In this document: positions 34,871 through 43,503 of the stretch, piece by piece
Numbering within the stretch: position 1 is the stretch's first letter
Layout of the letters: every line of letters starts with the position of its first letter
Source: Chitinophagaceae bacterium
GTDB taxonomy: Bacteria > Bacteroidota > Bacteroidia > Chitinophagales > Chitinophagaceae
NCBI GenBank assembly: GCA_016721725.1
Contig: JADKHN010000001.1
Location: 620,001 to 684,000, forward strand
Direction of reading: 5' to 3'
DNA length: 64,000 bases
Notes under the pieces: model-generated
The model's input: the letters and a program-made list of their open reading frames with translations, nothing else
What the model was told of the DNA's origin: nothing
Database searches by the model: none
Position numbers and translations under genes: made by a program

Positions 34871-35080
34871 GGTTGCATACAACGTCAAGGGCTTGGCGTC
34901 AGGCGGGATATTAGGATTACGTCTGCCCGGCCGATGTCGCCCTTAGAATTTAGTTATTTGAAGTTACCAAAAATGCTCAAGAATAAACGGTCCAGCCCCG
35001 AGCCACCGCCTGGCCATGCACAAATGCTGAAGTTAGATTGTCAGGCCCCGCTTGCGCCAAACCCATGTTAACCGCCGTAT
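34871..35080 (-). repeat. attC-like site 10
   Basis: Outer arms GGTTGCATACAAC and GTTAACCGCCGTA, inner arms AGGGCTTGGCG / GCGCCAAACCC, other blocks almost identical to sites 6 and 7. The right arm pairs with the half-site at 35668-35681. Confidence 0.85.
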
Positions 35081-35634
35081 TTATTGTCTATGATGGTTAA
35101 TCGATTAGTTTTCTTAAGGCATTCTATTAATTGCCTAGAATTTCGTGGGTCTGACCCTTTGAACCCATATTGAAAGCTAATTTCATTTTGACTTACAAAG
35201 GCATTTACTCCTAAAGGAGCTAAGGAAACATGCTTATCTATGAAGCACCCTCCGTAAACTATCTGACCATTTATAACCAAGGCAAATTGTCTAACTTGAC
35301 GTACAGGTAAGTTTAGCATTTCCATCCTTTTTTCCACTGAAATTCCATATTCAGCCACATGAATTTGCTTTGAATGCCTTTTTGAACCTTTGTTGTTCAT
35401 AGAGTACTTTTCAATTGTGTATGAAACAAGTTCAGAGTTTTTAATAAAGGCAGTGTCCTCAAGATCTGAGAGAATCGGCATAAATGAAACTGGCCTCTTA
35501 GAAACAGGGTCAAACATAGGGTAGCTTTTTTTAAGAAGGTAAATTTCAATGCTGCAATCAAAAGAGCCCTTTATTTGAGAATATGAAACATGGGTAGAAA
35601 ATAAGAGTACTATTATTGCGAAAAGCTTAGGCAT
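35068..35634 (-). CDS. Exported protein of unknown function (first cassette of the array)
   Basis: A 188-residue protein with a signal peptide (LFAIIVLLFSTHVSYSQ). The mature part ends with a Cys/aromatic region (YGFKGSDPRNSRQLIECL). No family recognised. Its TAA stop (35068-35070) is formed by the GTTAAC of the attC-like arm itself, so gene and recombination site overlap. The start is 37 bp from the right edge of the array. Confidence 0.65.
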   Translation of the reverse strand: MPKLFAIIVLLFSTHVSYSQIKGSFDCSIEIYLLKKSYPMFDPVSKRPVSFMPILSDLEDTAFIKNSELVSYTIEKYSMNNKGSKRHSKQIHVAEYGISVEKRMEMLNLPVRQVRQFALVINGQIVYGGCFIDKHVSLAPLGVNAFVSQNEISFQYGFKGSDPRNSRQLIECLKKTNRLTIIDNKYGG

Positions 35635-35667
35635 TTGTCAATAGGTTAGGAAATGGGAGCTGCCAAA

Positions 35668-35682
35668 ATATGGCGGTTAACT
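35668..35682 (-). other. Right boundary of cassette array (attI-like or R' half-site)
   Basis: ATATGGCGGTTAAC is the complement of the right arm of site 10 (GTTAACCGCCGTAT). Beyond it, no further repeat arm or attC core is found. On the minus strand this is the first cassette junction. The 35682-35931 stretch contains no gene, only an AT-rich segment. Confidence 0.6.
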
Positions 35683-35931
35683 CTTTAATAGACGCTGAAT
35701 AGGATTGCCCCAAAGCTGCGTCTATTTGGGTATCGGTTTGATAACGATTGATCTATATAAATATACGTAATTGAAAAGAGGGGCAAACAATTTCAAATAC
35801 GCAATCCAGGAGCCTCCCTGTTTTTCACCCGGTCCCCAATATCATACCAGCCCCCACCCCCTTCACCGGGTTGATCAACTCATTCCTTACCGGCTCTCCG
35901 AACTGTATCCCGCTGGATAAGACCGCAAAGA

Positions 35932-36294
35932 CTACGGTAGTCTGCTTCCCCCCTTCCCCTCCAGCCGGTCACATTCCTGAACGCTCCCCAGCCTGAATTT
36001 AAAGGGCAACCCGGTCTTTTTTTCAAACCGGATCTCCTGGCGGCAGAAAAAACCCAGGTTGGACGAATAAAAATTGGCGGGAAGCAGGGTGATCAATGAA
36101 AATGGCCGTTGAAAGCAGGCGGTATCGGTCCTGGGTTTCTTCGCATATTTTTTCAGGTCGATCGGCCGGCAACTGCGCTCAAAGCCACTGTCAGCAGGGA
36201 AATACCTCACCCGGGATGGCGTTTTAGGTTGACCAAAAGCGGCGTTCCCCACAAAAATCATGCAGAAAATCAAAAATTTAGCTTTTTGCTTCAC
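35932..36294 (-). CDS. Small exported protein of unknown function
   Basis: A 120-residue protein with a signal peptide (FLIFCMIFVGNAAFGQP). The mature part has three Cys (SCRPI, TACFQ, FFCRQ) and ends FRLGSVQECDRLEGKGGSRLP. The end falls in an AGACTACCGTAGTCT palindrome whose other copies lie at 3764. GC-content is that of the core genome, not the cassette array. Not recognised by name. Confidence 0.6.
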   Translation of the reverse strand: MKQKAKFLIFCMIFVGNAAFGQPKTPSRVRYFPADSGFERSCRPIDLKKYAKKPRTDTACFQRPFSLITLLPANFYSSNLGFFCRQEIRFEKKTGLPFKFRLGSVQECDRLEGKGGSRLP

Positions 36295-36399
36295 TTTCCA
36301 AGGGGGTTTAGCTGTAAATTTACGCCGGGTCCGGCCTTAAAGTTACTGTTTTTGACTGGACCCGAAGTACTAAAAACCGGCAACATACCCCAATAAAAC

Positions 36400-37887
36400 A
36401 TGGCCTTAAGTCAGGGACTATACCAAAAGCAACTCCAGAAACTGTCTCCCCAGCAGATCCAGCTGATGAAACTGTTGCAGGTGCCTACGGCCATACTGGA
36501 AGAGCGCATCAAGGAGGAAATGGAGGAAAACCCGGCCCTGGAACTGGATGAAGAAGGGCATGAGGACGAATATGATGAATCGAAGGATGAATTCAAGGAA
36601 GACGAGACCGAGGATTTTGAAGCGGACGGCAGCGAGGATGAATATGAGAACATCGACATCAGCGAATACGTGAGCGAAGGTGACGACGACGTGGGCGACT
36701 ATAAGCTCCGGGACGAGAACTATCCCGAGATCGACGACAGCCGCGTCATCCCCCACAAGGTGGAGACGGGCTTCAACGAACTGATGATGGAGCAGCTGGG
36801 ACAACTCAACCTGGACGAACACCAGCAACAGGTGGCTGAACAGATCATCGGCAACCTCGACGACGATGGGTACCTGCGCCGCGACATTTCTTCTATCGTA
36901 GATGACATGGCCTTCCGGCAGAACATCATCACCTCCGAACAGGAGATCGGCCAGCTCGTCTTGCAGATCCAGCAATTCGACCCTCCCGGCATCTGCGCCC
37001 GCAACCTGCAGGAATGCCTGTTGTTACAACTGGAACGGAAATCGGATGAAGGGGCCCATGTGGAAATGGCCATCAAGGTGATGGAGAAATATTTCGATGA
37101 GTTCACCAAGAAGCATTACGAGAAGATCCAGCGCGGCCTCAACCTCTCTGATGATCAGCTGAAAGAGGTCATCAACCAGATCATCAAACTCAATCCTAAA
37201 CCCGGAGGCACGATCGGCGAAACGGGCAAGAATGAGAACTATGTGGTGCCCGATTTCTTCATATTCAACAATGCCGGCAAGCTGGAACTCACCCTGAATT
37301 CCAAGAACGCCCCCGACCTGCGCATCAGCGAAGGCTACCGCGACATGCTGAAAGAATACGACCGCGGCAGCAAGAAGGATAAACGCCAAAAAGAGGCCGT
37401 GCTCTTCATCAAGCAAAAGATCGACGCGGCCAAATGGTTCATCGACGCCATCAAGCAAAGACAGAACACCCTGCTCAATACCATGGAAGCCATCATGAAT
37501 TACCAGCGTGAGTTCTTCGTCACCGGCGATGAGACCACCCTGCGGCCCATGATCCTCAAATACATCGCGGAAGCCACCAACCTCGACATCTCAACGGTGA
37601 GCCGGGTGGCCAACAGCAAGTTCGTCCAGACGGAATTCGGCACCTACCGGCTCAAGTTCTTCTTCAGTGAAAGTCTGCAGACCGACAGCGGCGAGGAAGT
37701 GAGCACCCGGGAGGTGAAAAAGATCCTGAGCGATCTGATCGAAGCGGAAAGCAAGAAGCATCCGCTGAGCGACGAGCGGCTGACCGAGCTTTTACAGGAA
37801 AAAGGGTATAATATTGCCCGCAGGACCGTGGCCAAATACCGGGAACAACTGAATGTGCCCGTGGCGAGGCTGAGGAAAGAATTATAA
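36400..37887 (+). CDS. rpoN: RNA polymerase sigma-54 factor
   Basis: A 495-residue RpoN. Region I is the Gln/Leu-rich N-terminus (LYQKQLQKLSPQQIQLMKLL). Region II is unusually long and acidic (residues ~45-105, many Asp/Glu). The core-binding region and the DNA-binding domain follow. The RpoN box reads ARRTVAKYRE near the C-terminus. It directs transcription from -24/-12 promoters with AAA+ activators, none of which is in this window. Confidence 0.95.
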   Translation: MALSQGLYQKQLQKLSPQQIQLMKLLQVPTAILEERIKEEMEENPALELDEEGHEDEYDESKDEFKEDETEDFEADGSEDEYENIDISEYVSEGDDDVGDYKLRDENYPEIDDSRVIPHKVETGFNELMMEQLGQLNLDEHQQQVAEQIIGNLDDDGYLRRDISSIVDDMAFRQNIITSEQEIGQLVLQIQQFDPPGICARNLQECLLLQLERKSDEGAHVEMAIKVMEKYFDEFTKKHYEKIQRGLNLSDDQLKEVINQIIKLNPKPGGTIGETGKNENYVVPDFFIFNNAGKLELTLNSKNAPDLRISEGYRDMLKEYDRGSKKDKRQKEAVLFIKQKIDAAKWFIDAIKQRQNTLLNTMEAIMNYQREFFVTGDETTLRPMILKYIAEATNLDISTVSRVANSKFVQTEFGTYRLKFFFSESLQTDSGEEVSTREVKKILSDLIEAESKKHPLSDERLTELLQEKGYNIARRTVAKYREQLNVPVARLRKEL

Positions 37888-38168
37888 AATTAATTGCTCC
37901 CTTTATTAAAGAGAGTTCTGAATTATAGAACGCTTCGTTTCAGGGAACTGAATTTGAGTTTACAGTAGCATCCCGAAAGCTTTCGGGACTTAATCAGGGC
38001 TCCCCCGGTCCCGATAGCTATCGGGAGCGGTAATGATTGCCGGGTGTCTTTTTTGCCTGCCCCGAGAAAGACACATGAGGGCAGGCTCGGGGGACAAGCA
38101 AAAAAGAACAAAAGAAATAAGAATTGTTACTTAGAATTTTAATCGCTCGATATAATTTAACCTTTTCA
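37888..38168. repeat. Intergenic stretch with palindromic repeats
   Basis: No gene. TCCCGAAAGCTTTCGGGA (37971-37988) and CCCGATAGCTATCGGG (38010-38025) are perfect palindromes of one family; the latter also occurs at 20530. At 38050-38107 an imperfect inverted repeat (CTTTTTTGCCTGCCCC and GGGGGACAAGCAAAAAAG) forms a large stem. Confidence 0.6.
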
Positions 38169-38840
38169 ATGCAGGCTTCCATTCAAAAAGATCAGGCACC
38201 CTCCGGCAAAAAACCTTTGTTGCTGCGCTTGCTTGCCCATTTCTTCTCCTACCTCTTCCACCCGCTCTTCATTCCCGTTTATGTACTCTTGTTCCTGCTC
38301 CGGTTCCACCCTTCTTATTTCTCCGGATTCGGCGAAGACGACCGGTTCAAACTATTACTCACCACCATCCTGAATACCGTCTTCTTCCCGGCCTTTTCCA
38401 TCTTGCTGATGAAGGGACTGGGTTTCATTCAATCGGTCCTGCTGCCCACACAAAAAGAAAGGATCGCTCCGTACCTGACTGCGATGATCTTTTATTTCTG
38501 GGCGGCCTGGGTCTATTTTAAATTCAATCCGCAACCCGATGTTGCGCTGGCTTCTTTCATGACCGGCGTCTTCCTCACCACCGTGGCGGCCTTACTGCTC
38601 AATATCTATTTCAAGATCAGCATGCACGCCATGGGCGTAGGCGGACTGGTGGGCTTCTTCCTCATCGTCATGAAAAGCAATTCGATGCTGATGACCTGGC
38701 CGCTTTCCCTGGCTTTTTTGATCGCAGGACTGGTCTGCACCTCCCGGATGATCGTGAGCGATCATGAACCCAGGGATATCTATGCGGGATTTTTTGTGGG
38801 AATGGGCTGCCAGTTCGTGGCGGCGGTGGTGATAATGTAA
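38169..38840 (+). CDS. PAP2-like membrane protein
   Basis: A 223-residue polytopic protein from MQASIQKDQAP (an earlier ATG at 38124 lies in a poor context). About six membrane segments. Near the C-terminus SRMIVSDHEPRD fits the phosphatidic-acid-phosphatase C3 motif SRx5Hx3D, but the PSGH motif is absent and the C1 position reads TQKERIAPY. It may be a divergent lipid phosphatase or a non-catalytic relative. Confidence 0.65.
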   Translation: MQASIQKDQAPSGKKPLLLRLLAHFFSYLFHPLFIPVYVLLFLLRFHPSYFSGFGEDDRFKLLLTTILNTVFFPAFSILLMKGLGFIQSVLLPTQKERIAPYLTAMIFYFWAAWVYFKFNPQPDVALASFMTGVFLTTVAALLLNIYFKISMHAMGVGGLVGFFLIVMKSNSMLMTWPLSLAFLIAGLVCTSRMIVSDHEPRDIYAGFFVGMGCQFVAAVVIM

Positions 38841-38849
38841 AGGCCGGCC

Positions 38850-39000
38850 CCCTCCATCTCCCCCGAAGGGGGAGGGAAAGCCCCCTCCAAACCTCCCCCG
38901 AAGGGGGAGGCTTCAGAGAGCAAAATACTTTTAAAGAGGTTTCAATTTCGTAGAGTCTTCGGACCCTCCCCCTTCGGGGGAGATGGAGGGGGCTGGCCTA
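38850..39000. repeat. Dispersed palindromic repeat, copy 2
   Basis: Terminal inverted repeats GCCCCCTCCATCTCCCCC / GGGGGAGATGGAGGGGGC, with internal CCCCGAAGGGGG palindromes and the centre GGCTTCAGAGAGCAAAAT ... TAGAGTCTTCGG, which matches copy 1 (12265-12395) in opposite orientation. The remaining 39001-39420 holds no gene. Confidence 0.7.
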
Positions 39001-39422
39001 AAAAGAATCCCGCCATAATAGCGGGATCTTTTGTCTCCTGTCGTGCCTAACAATAAAAACTTTAAAACTGTAGAGGGAAAAAAGCCTTTAACTGCTAAGT
39101 ATCTTTGATCGGCGGCGGTTGCATTTGCCTGCAACGAGTAGGCCAATGTTGGGTTAACTTGATTTTCTTTGGTTTGGGTTGAGGTTACAAAATCTGTTTA
39201 CTAAAGCGAATGATCAGCTCTTTTTATTGTGTTAACGACAAGGCTAAAACGCATTTTTTTTATTGTGATGCCATAACGGGTAATTTTACGAGGTAAGTCT
39301 ACTTGAAAAGACCGGCAAATGAGTGGCTTATTATGAAAAACCTGAATACCTGCCTGGTTTTTATGATCTCAAGGTCATTTAACTACTCTTAACTAAGACT
39401 TCCCCGACCAGTCAATATCATT

Positions 39423-39430
39423 TATATTTG
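39423..39430 (+). promoter_or_regulatory. -7 element of the rightward dar operon
   Basis: TATATTTG matches TAnnTTTG exactly and predicts a start near 39437, 14 nt before the first ATG. The -33 half is not clear. Confidence 0.5.
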
Positions 39431-39450
39431 CAGTTGGTAATTTTTTCAAC

Positions 39451-39942
39451 ATGAATAGCAGGATCATACTGGCTTTAATATTGACTTTGGGCCTTTTCCC
39501 GGCCAACGGCTCGATCGGGCAAAAAGCCTTTGAACGCGGGGCGTTCTATGCCGCCATGGCCTCTTCCAAACTGGATGAAGTGGATCAGCAACTGTCTGCC
39601 CTGAAAAGTTATTCCGGTCCCGAAAAAGAGGCCTACGAAGGAGCGCTGCTCATGAAAAAATCGGGACTGATGAACAAGGCAAAGGAAAAACTGAACCTGT
39701 TCAAATCCGGCCGTTCCAAGCTGGAGGCTTCCATTGCCCGCGACAAGAACAATGCGGAATACCGTTTCCTGCGTCTCATCATACAGGAACACGCGCCCAA
39801 ACTGGTCAATTACCGCAACGAGATCGATAACGACACGCGGCAGATCAGATCCAATTACAGGTCATTACCGGATGCTGTTCAACTCGCCATCCTGGATTAT
39901 GCGAAAAAATCAACGGTGCTGAAAGCCTCCTTTTTCAATTGA
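39451..39942 (+). CDS. Exported helical protein at head of dar operon
   Basis: A 163-residue protein with a signal peptide (MNSRIILALILTLGLFPANG) and a nearly all-helical mature part (SKLDEVDQQLSALKSYSG, YEGALLMKKSGLM, AKEKLNLF...). No domain assigned; it resembles small periplasmic proteins found with flexirubin genes, by position. The next gene begins 6 nt after the stop. Confidence 0.65.
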   Translation: MNSRIILALILTLGLFPANGSIGQKAFERGAFYAAMASSKLDEVDQQLSALKSYSGPEKEAYEGALLMKKSGLMNKAKEKLNLFKSGRSKLEASIARDKNNAEYRFLRLIIQEHAPKLVNYRNEIDNDTRQIRSNYRSLPDAVQLAILDYAKKSTVLKASFFN

Positions 39943-39947
39943 AGCGA

Positions 39948-40847
39948 ATGAATAAGAAGATACTGGTCATTTATTATTCCCAATCGGGTCAATTGGGTGA
40001 GATCCTGGATCGTTTCATTGAACCCCTTCAGCGATCGGGACATACCATTGAAAAGGTCTGTGTTCAACCCGTCACCCCGTATCCTTTCCCCTGGAAGGGA
40101 AAAAGTTTCTTTGCCGTGATGCCCGAATCGGTGAGGGAAGTGCCCGCACCCTTACAACCCTTTCAGTTAAAAGAATCCCGTTACGACCTGGTGTTGCTGG
40201 GATACCAGGCCTGGTTCCTTTCCCCCAGCATCCCCGTGAATTCGATCCTGAAGACCGATGCCGTAAAAGCCGTTCTCAAAGACACCCCGGTCATAACCAT
40301 TACCGGTGCCCGAAATATGTGGATCAGCGCGATGGAAAGGATCAGGTTCATGCTAAAAGAAGCGGGCGCCCGTCACGTGGGCAATATCGCGCTGGTGGAC
40401 AAACATCATAATTTCATCAGCTTCGTCACCATCTTTTACTGGATGTTCAAAGGAAAGAAGGATCGATGGCTGAATCGATTTCCCAAGCCGGGCGTGTCGG
40501 ATGAGGATATCCTGAATACGTCGGTATTTGGCGCGATCGTTGAACCCCATCTCGCTTCGGGCAACTGGGACGGATTGCAGGACGAGCTCCTGGCAAAAAA
40601 AGCCGTAGAGGTAAAATACAATCTGATGTTCATAGAATCCAAGGCCAAGCGCATTTTCACGATCTGGGCAAGGTTCATTTCCAGGAGAAAAAAAAGAACA
40701 GCCTGGCTTGTTGTATTCAAATATTATCTTTTAATTGCACTGTTTATAGCAGCTCCCATCATATTAACGGTTGATGCGATCTTTTTCAAACCCTTTTTAT
40801 CAAAGCGGATCAAAAGGCAAAAACAGTATTTTTCAGGCGTAAACTAA
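39948..40847 (+). CDS. darA: DarA-like dialkylresorcinol condensing/aromatising enzyme (flavodoxin fold)
   Basis: A 299-residue protein from MNKKILVIYYSQSGQLGE, with a flavodoxin-type FMN loop (YSQSGQLGEI) and later TGARNMW. A membrane-associated C-terminal segment (~260-285, YYLLIALFIAAPIILTV) follows. DarA works with DarB to condense beta-keto acyl units into 2,5-dialkylcyclohexane-1,3-dione and aromatise them. The assignment rests on length, fold and its place 9 bp before DarB. Confidence 0.8.
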   Translation: MNKKILVIYYSQSGQLGEILDRFIEPLQRSGHTIEKVCVQPVTPYPFPWKGKSFFAVMPESVREVPAPLQPFQLKESRYDLVLLGYQAWFLSPSIPVNSILKTDAVKAVLKDTPVITITGARNMWISAMERIRFMLKEAGARHVGNIALVDKHHNFISFVTIFYWMFKGKKDRWLNRFPKPGVSDEDILNTSVFGAIVEPHLASGNWDGLQDELLAKKAVEVKYNLMFIESKAKRIFTIWARFISRRKKRTAWLVVFKYYLLIALFIAAPIILTVDAIFFKPFLSKRIKRQKQYFSGVN

Positions 40848-40856
40848 CTTACAAGA

Positions 40857-42005
40857 ATGTCTTTCAACGAAGTCTACATTGTCAATACTTCTTCTTATTT
40901 CCCGAACGACCCGGTTTCGAATGAAGAGATGGAGGAATACCTGGGGTTCATCAACGAAAAACCTTCCAAATCCCGGCGTATCGTATTACGCAATAACGGT
41001 ATAAAGAACCGATACTATGCCCTTACCCGCGACGGGAAAGTGACCCATACCAATGCGCAGATCACCGCGGAGGCCGTGAAAGCGGTCACCGGTAATACGG
41101 AATCCGGGCTGAAAGCCATCGACCTCCTGTCTTGTGGCACTTCCACACCCGACCAGGTGATGCCTGCCCATGGTGTGATGGTACACGGGCTGCTCCCGGA
41201 GACCAATGCCATCGAAGTGGTTTCTCCTGCCGGCGTTTGTTGCGCGGGTATGCACGCCCTGAAATACGCTTACCTGTCGGTCAAGACCGGTGAGGCCCGG
41301 AACGCGGTGGCCACCGGATCCGAGCGGTTCTCCACCCTGCTCACCGCTTCTGTTTTTGAAGACGAGGCACAACAACTCAAGGCGCTTGAAGAAAACCCCT
41401 ATATCAGTTTTGAAAAGGAATTCCTGCGCTGGATGTTGTCTGACGGAGCCGCCGCCTTCCTGATGAAGGATAAACCCAATGAGACCGGCATCAGTCTGAG
41501 GGTGGAATGGCTTGAAGGCGTTTCCTATGCGAACACCATGGAAGCCTGCATGTACAGCGCCAGTGAAAAACTTCCGGATGGCAGCCTGAAAAGCTATATG
41601 GAATATTCACCCGAGGAGATCATCCACAAATCCATACTCAGCATCAAACAGGATGTGAAACTGCTCAGCGAGAACATCGTCCCCCTGGGTGGCGTAGGCC
41701 TCAAAGCCGCACTGGACAAGCATGGTGTAAAATCATCCGAGATCGATTATTTTCTTCCCCATATGTCGAGCGAATTCTTCAAAGACAAGATCTTTCAGCG
41801 GCTCATCGAGAATGGCACCGGCATCACGTATGATAAATGGTTCGTCAACCTCACCACGGTAGGCAATGTCGGGGCCGCTTCCGTTTACCTCATGGTGGAC
41901 GAGCTGTTCCACAGCGGCAAGCTGAAAACGGGTGATAAGATCCTGCTGCTGGTTCCGGAAAGCGCCCGCTTTTCCTATATGTACAGCCTGCTCACGGTAT
42001 GCTGA
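40857..42005 (+). CDS. darB: DarB-like beta-ketoacyl-ACP synthase III
   Basis: A 382-residue FabH/KAS-III-fold enzyme. The nucleophile region is SPAGVCCAG (C128 or C129). The His and Asn are in FLPHMSSEF and NLTTVGNVGAAS. DarB catalyses the decarboxylative carbon-carbon bond that joins two fatty acyl precursors in dialkylresorcinol synthesis. It follows DarA in the same operon. Confidence 0.85.
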   Translation: MSFNEVYIVNTSSYFPNDPVSNEEMEEYLGFINEKPSKSRRIVLRNNGIKNRYYALTRDGKVTHTNAQITAEAVKAVTGNTESGLKAIDLLSCGTSTPDQVMPAHGVMVHGLLPETNAIEVVSPAGVCCAGMHALKYAYLSVKTGEARNAVATGSERFSTLLTASVFEDEAQQLKALEENPYISFEKEFLRWMLSDGAAAFLMKDKPNETGISLRVEWLEGVSYANTMEACMYSASEKLPDGSLKSYMEYSPEEIIHKSILSIKQDVKLLSENIVPLGGVGLKAALDKHGVKSSEIDYFLPHMSSEFFKDKIFQRLIENGTGITYDKWFVNLTTVGNVGAASVYLMVDELFHSGKLKTGDKILLLVPESARFSYMYSLLTVC

Positions 42006-42089
42006 TCCGGCCCCTAAACTAATCGGCCGGATAACGCATAATGCTTTAATTTCGTTCACACGCTTAAACCGTCCACCAAAGCCTGTTTT

Positions 42090-42497
42090 ATGAAAAAAGA
42101 AGATATCCCGCAGGATGACGGCGCACTCAACAAACTGACCAAGGAAGTGGTCTATGCCGTCGATCAATCGGGTAAATACACCACGGAACTGAGTACCGGA
42201 TGGGAGGTGAAGGCCAATGCGCTTGACCTGGCCTGGAAGGACATCGGGAACCGGATCGAAAAGGCCCGCCAACAGGTACTGAACCGGGAAGCCAGTCCCC
42301 TGCTTTATTTCATGGAATTACGTCTGATGGATATCGGGATCGTTTCCGCCTATACCGGCTTCTGGAAATGGACCATCCGCCGGCATATGAAGCCCGGCGT
42401 ATTTGAGAAACTTCCCGAGAACAAATTACAGCGCTATGCCGAGGCCTTCAATGTCTCCCTCGAAGAATTAAAATCGATGAACGTTCATGAAGACTGA
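42090..42497 (+). CDS. Conserved small protein of the flexirubin locus
   Basis: A 135-residue soluble, helical protein (GWEVKANALDLAWKDIGNRI, SPLLYFMELRLMDIGIVSAY, FNVSLEELKSM). No signal peptide, no known domain. It overlaps the BtrH-like gene by 11 nt, implying translational coupling and perhaps a shared complex. Confidence 0.7.
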   Translation: MKKEDIPQDDGALNKLTKEVVYAVDQSGKYTTELSTGWEVKANALDLAWKDIGNRIEKARQQVLNREASPLLYFMELRLMDIGIVSAYTGFWKWTIRRHMKPGVFEKLPENKLQRYAEAFNVSLEELKSMNVHED

Positions 42498-43503
42498 ATT
42501 TCAACACCTCCAGGCCGCACATTGTGAGAACGGGGTGACCACCAACCTGCTGCGTGCCGTTGGCGCCCATCAACTCACCGAACCGCTTTCCTTTGGCATT
42601 GGTTCCGGCCTTTTTTTCATCTATATCCCCCTGCTCAAGATCAATAATGGTCCGGCATTCGCTTTCCGGACCATGCCCGGACTGATCTTTAAAAGGACCT
42701 GCAAATCACTGGCCATCCCGGTGGTCAGGAAAAAATTCAGTTCCAGGGAAGCGGCGGAACAGGCGCTGGAAGACTGTCTTCGTGCGGGTCAGCCGGTCGG
42801 ATGCCAGGTGGGTGTTTATTACCTGACCTATTTCCCCAAGGAATACCGCTTTCATTTCAATGCGCATAACCTCATTGTTTATGGAAGAGAAGAAGATCAA
42901 TATCTCGTCAGTGACCCGGTCATGGAAAACGTCACCTCCTTAAGCCGTTACGAGCTGGAAAGGGTCCGTTTTGCCAAAGGAGCATTGGCGCCGAGGGGAC
43001 AGCTTTATTATCCCCGGGAGAAAAAGATCGTCACGGACGACCAGCTGCGCAGCGCCATCAAAAGCGGCATTAAAAGAAATGTCAGGGACATGCTCTACAT
43101 ACCCGGCAGCATCGCCGGCGTGAAGGGTATCGCCTATACCGGAAAAAAAATAAAGAAATGGAGGGACAAACTGGGGCCTGAAAAGGCCGGGCTTTACCTG
43201 GCCCAATTGGTGCGTATGCAGGAAGAGATCGGTACGGGCGGCGGAGGTTTCCGCTATATCTATGGCGCTTTTCTGCAGGAAGCCTATGCCTTTCACCCCA
43301 TCGATACCCTGCCCGAAGTGTCTAAAATGATCACCGAGGCCGGCGACCTCTGGCGTGCCGCGGCTGTTCAGGCGGCAGGTATCTATAAAGGCAGGATCGG
43401 CAGCCAGGCCGATTTTGACCAGATGGGTGATTACCTGATCAAGATATCCGGGATCGAAAAAGAGGCTTTTAAAACACTGGCTAAAATCAACTGGAAGGCA
43501 TGA
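42487..43503 (+). CDS. BtrH-like acyltransferase (BtrH N-terminal and DUF4872 domains)
   Basis: A 338-residue papain-fold protein. The expected catalytic Cys lies in AHCENGVTTN (residue ~13), the His in FHFNAHNLIVYG (~138) and an Asp in YLVSDPV. BtrH of butirosin biosynthesis transfers an acyl chain from an ACP to an amine. In this locus the natural role would be transfer of the aryl-polyene acyl group from ACP to the dialkylresorcinol hydroxyl, closing the flexirubin ester. That role is inferred. Overlaps both neighbours by a few bases. Confidence 0.75.
   Translation: MKTEFQHLQAAHCENGVTTNLLRAVGAHQLTEPLSFGIGSGLFFIYIPLLKINNGPAFAFRTMPGLIFKRTCKSLAIPVVRKKFSSREAAEQALEDCLRAGQPVGCQVGVYYLTYFPKEYRFHFNAHNLIVYGREEDQYLVSDPVMENVTSLSRYELERVRFAKGALAPRGQLYYPREKKIVTDDQLRSAIKSGIKRNVRDMLYIPGSIAGVKGIAYTGKKIKKWRDKLGPEKAGLYLAQLVRMQEEIGTGGGGFRYIYGAFLQEAYAFHPIDTLPEVSKMITEAGDLWRAAAVQAAGIYKGRIGSQADFDQMGDYLIKISGIEKEAFKTLAKINWKA

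Noticed and set aside
19588..35080. CRISPR array
   Set aside because: The repeats are mostly about 205 bp with one of 90 bp, the intervals carry whole genes of 0.5-7 kb, and no cas genes are present.
35820..35950. A 42-codon minus-strand frame (SSGIQFGEPVRNELINP) as the tail of the 36294 gene
   Set aside because: It is out of frame with that gene by two bases and has no start; the gene has a plausible end before it.
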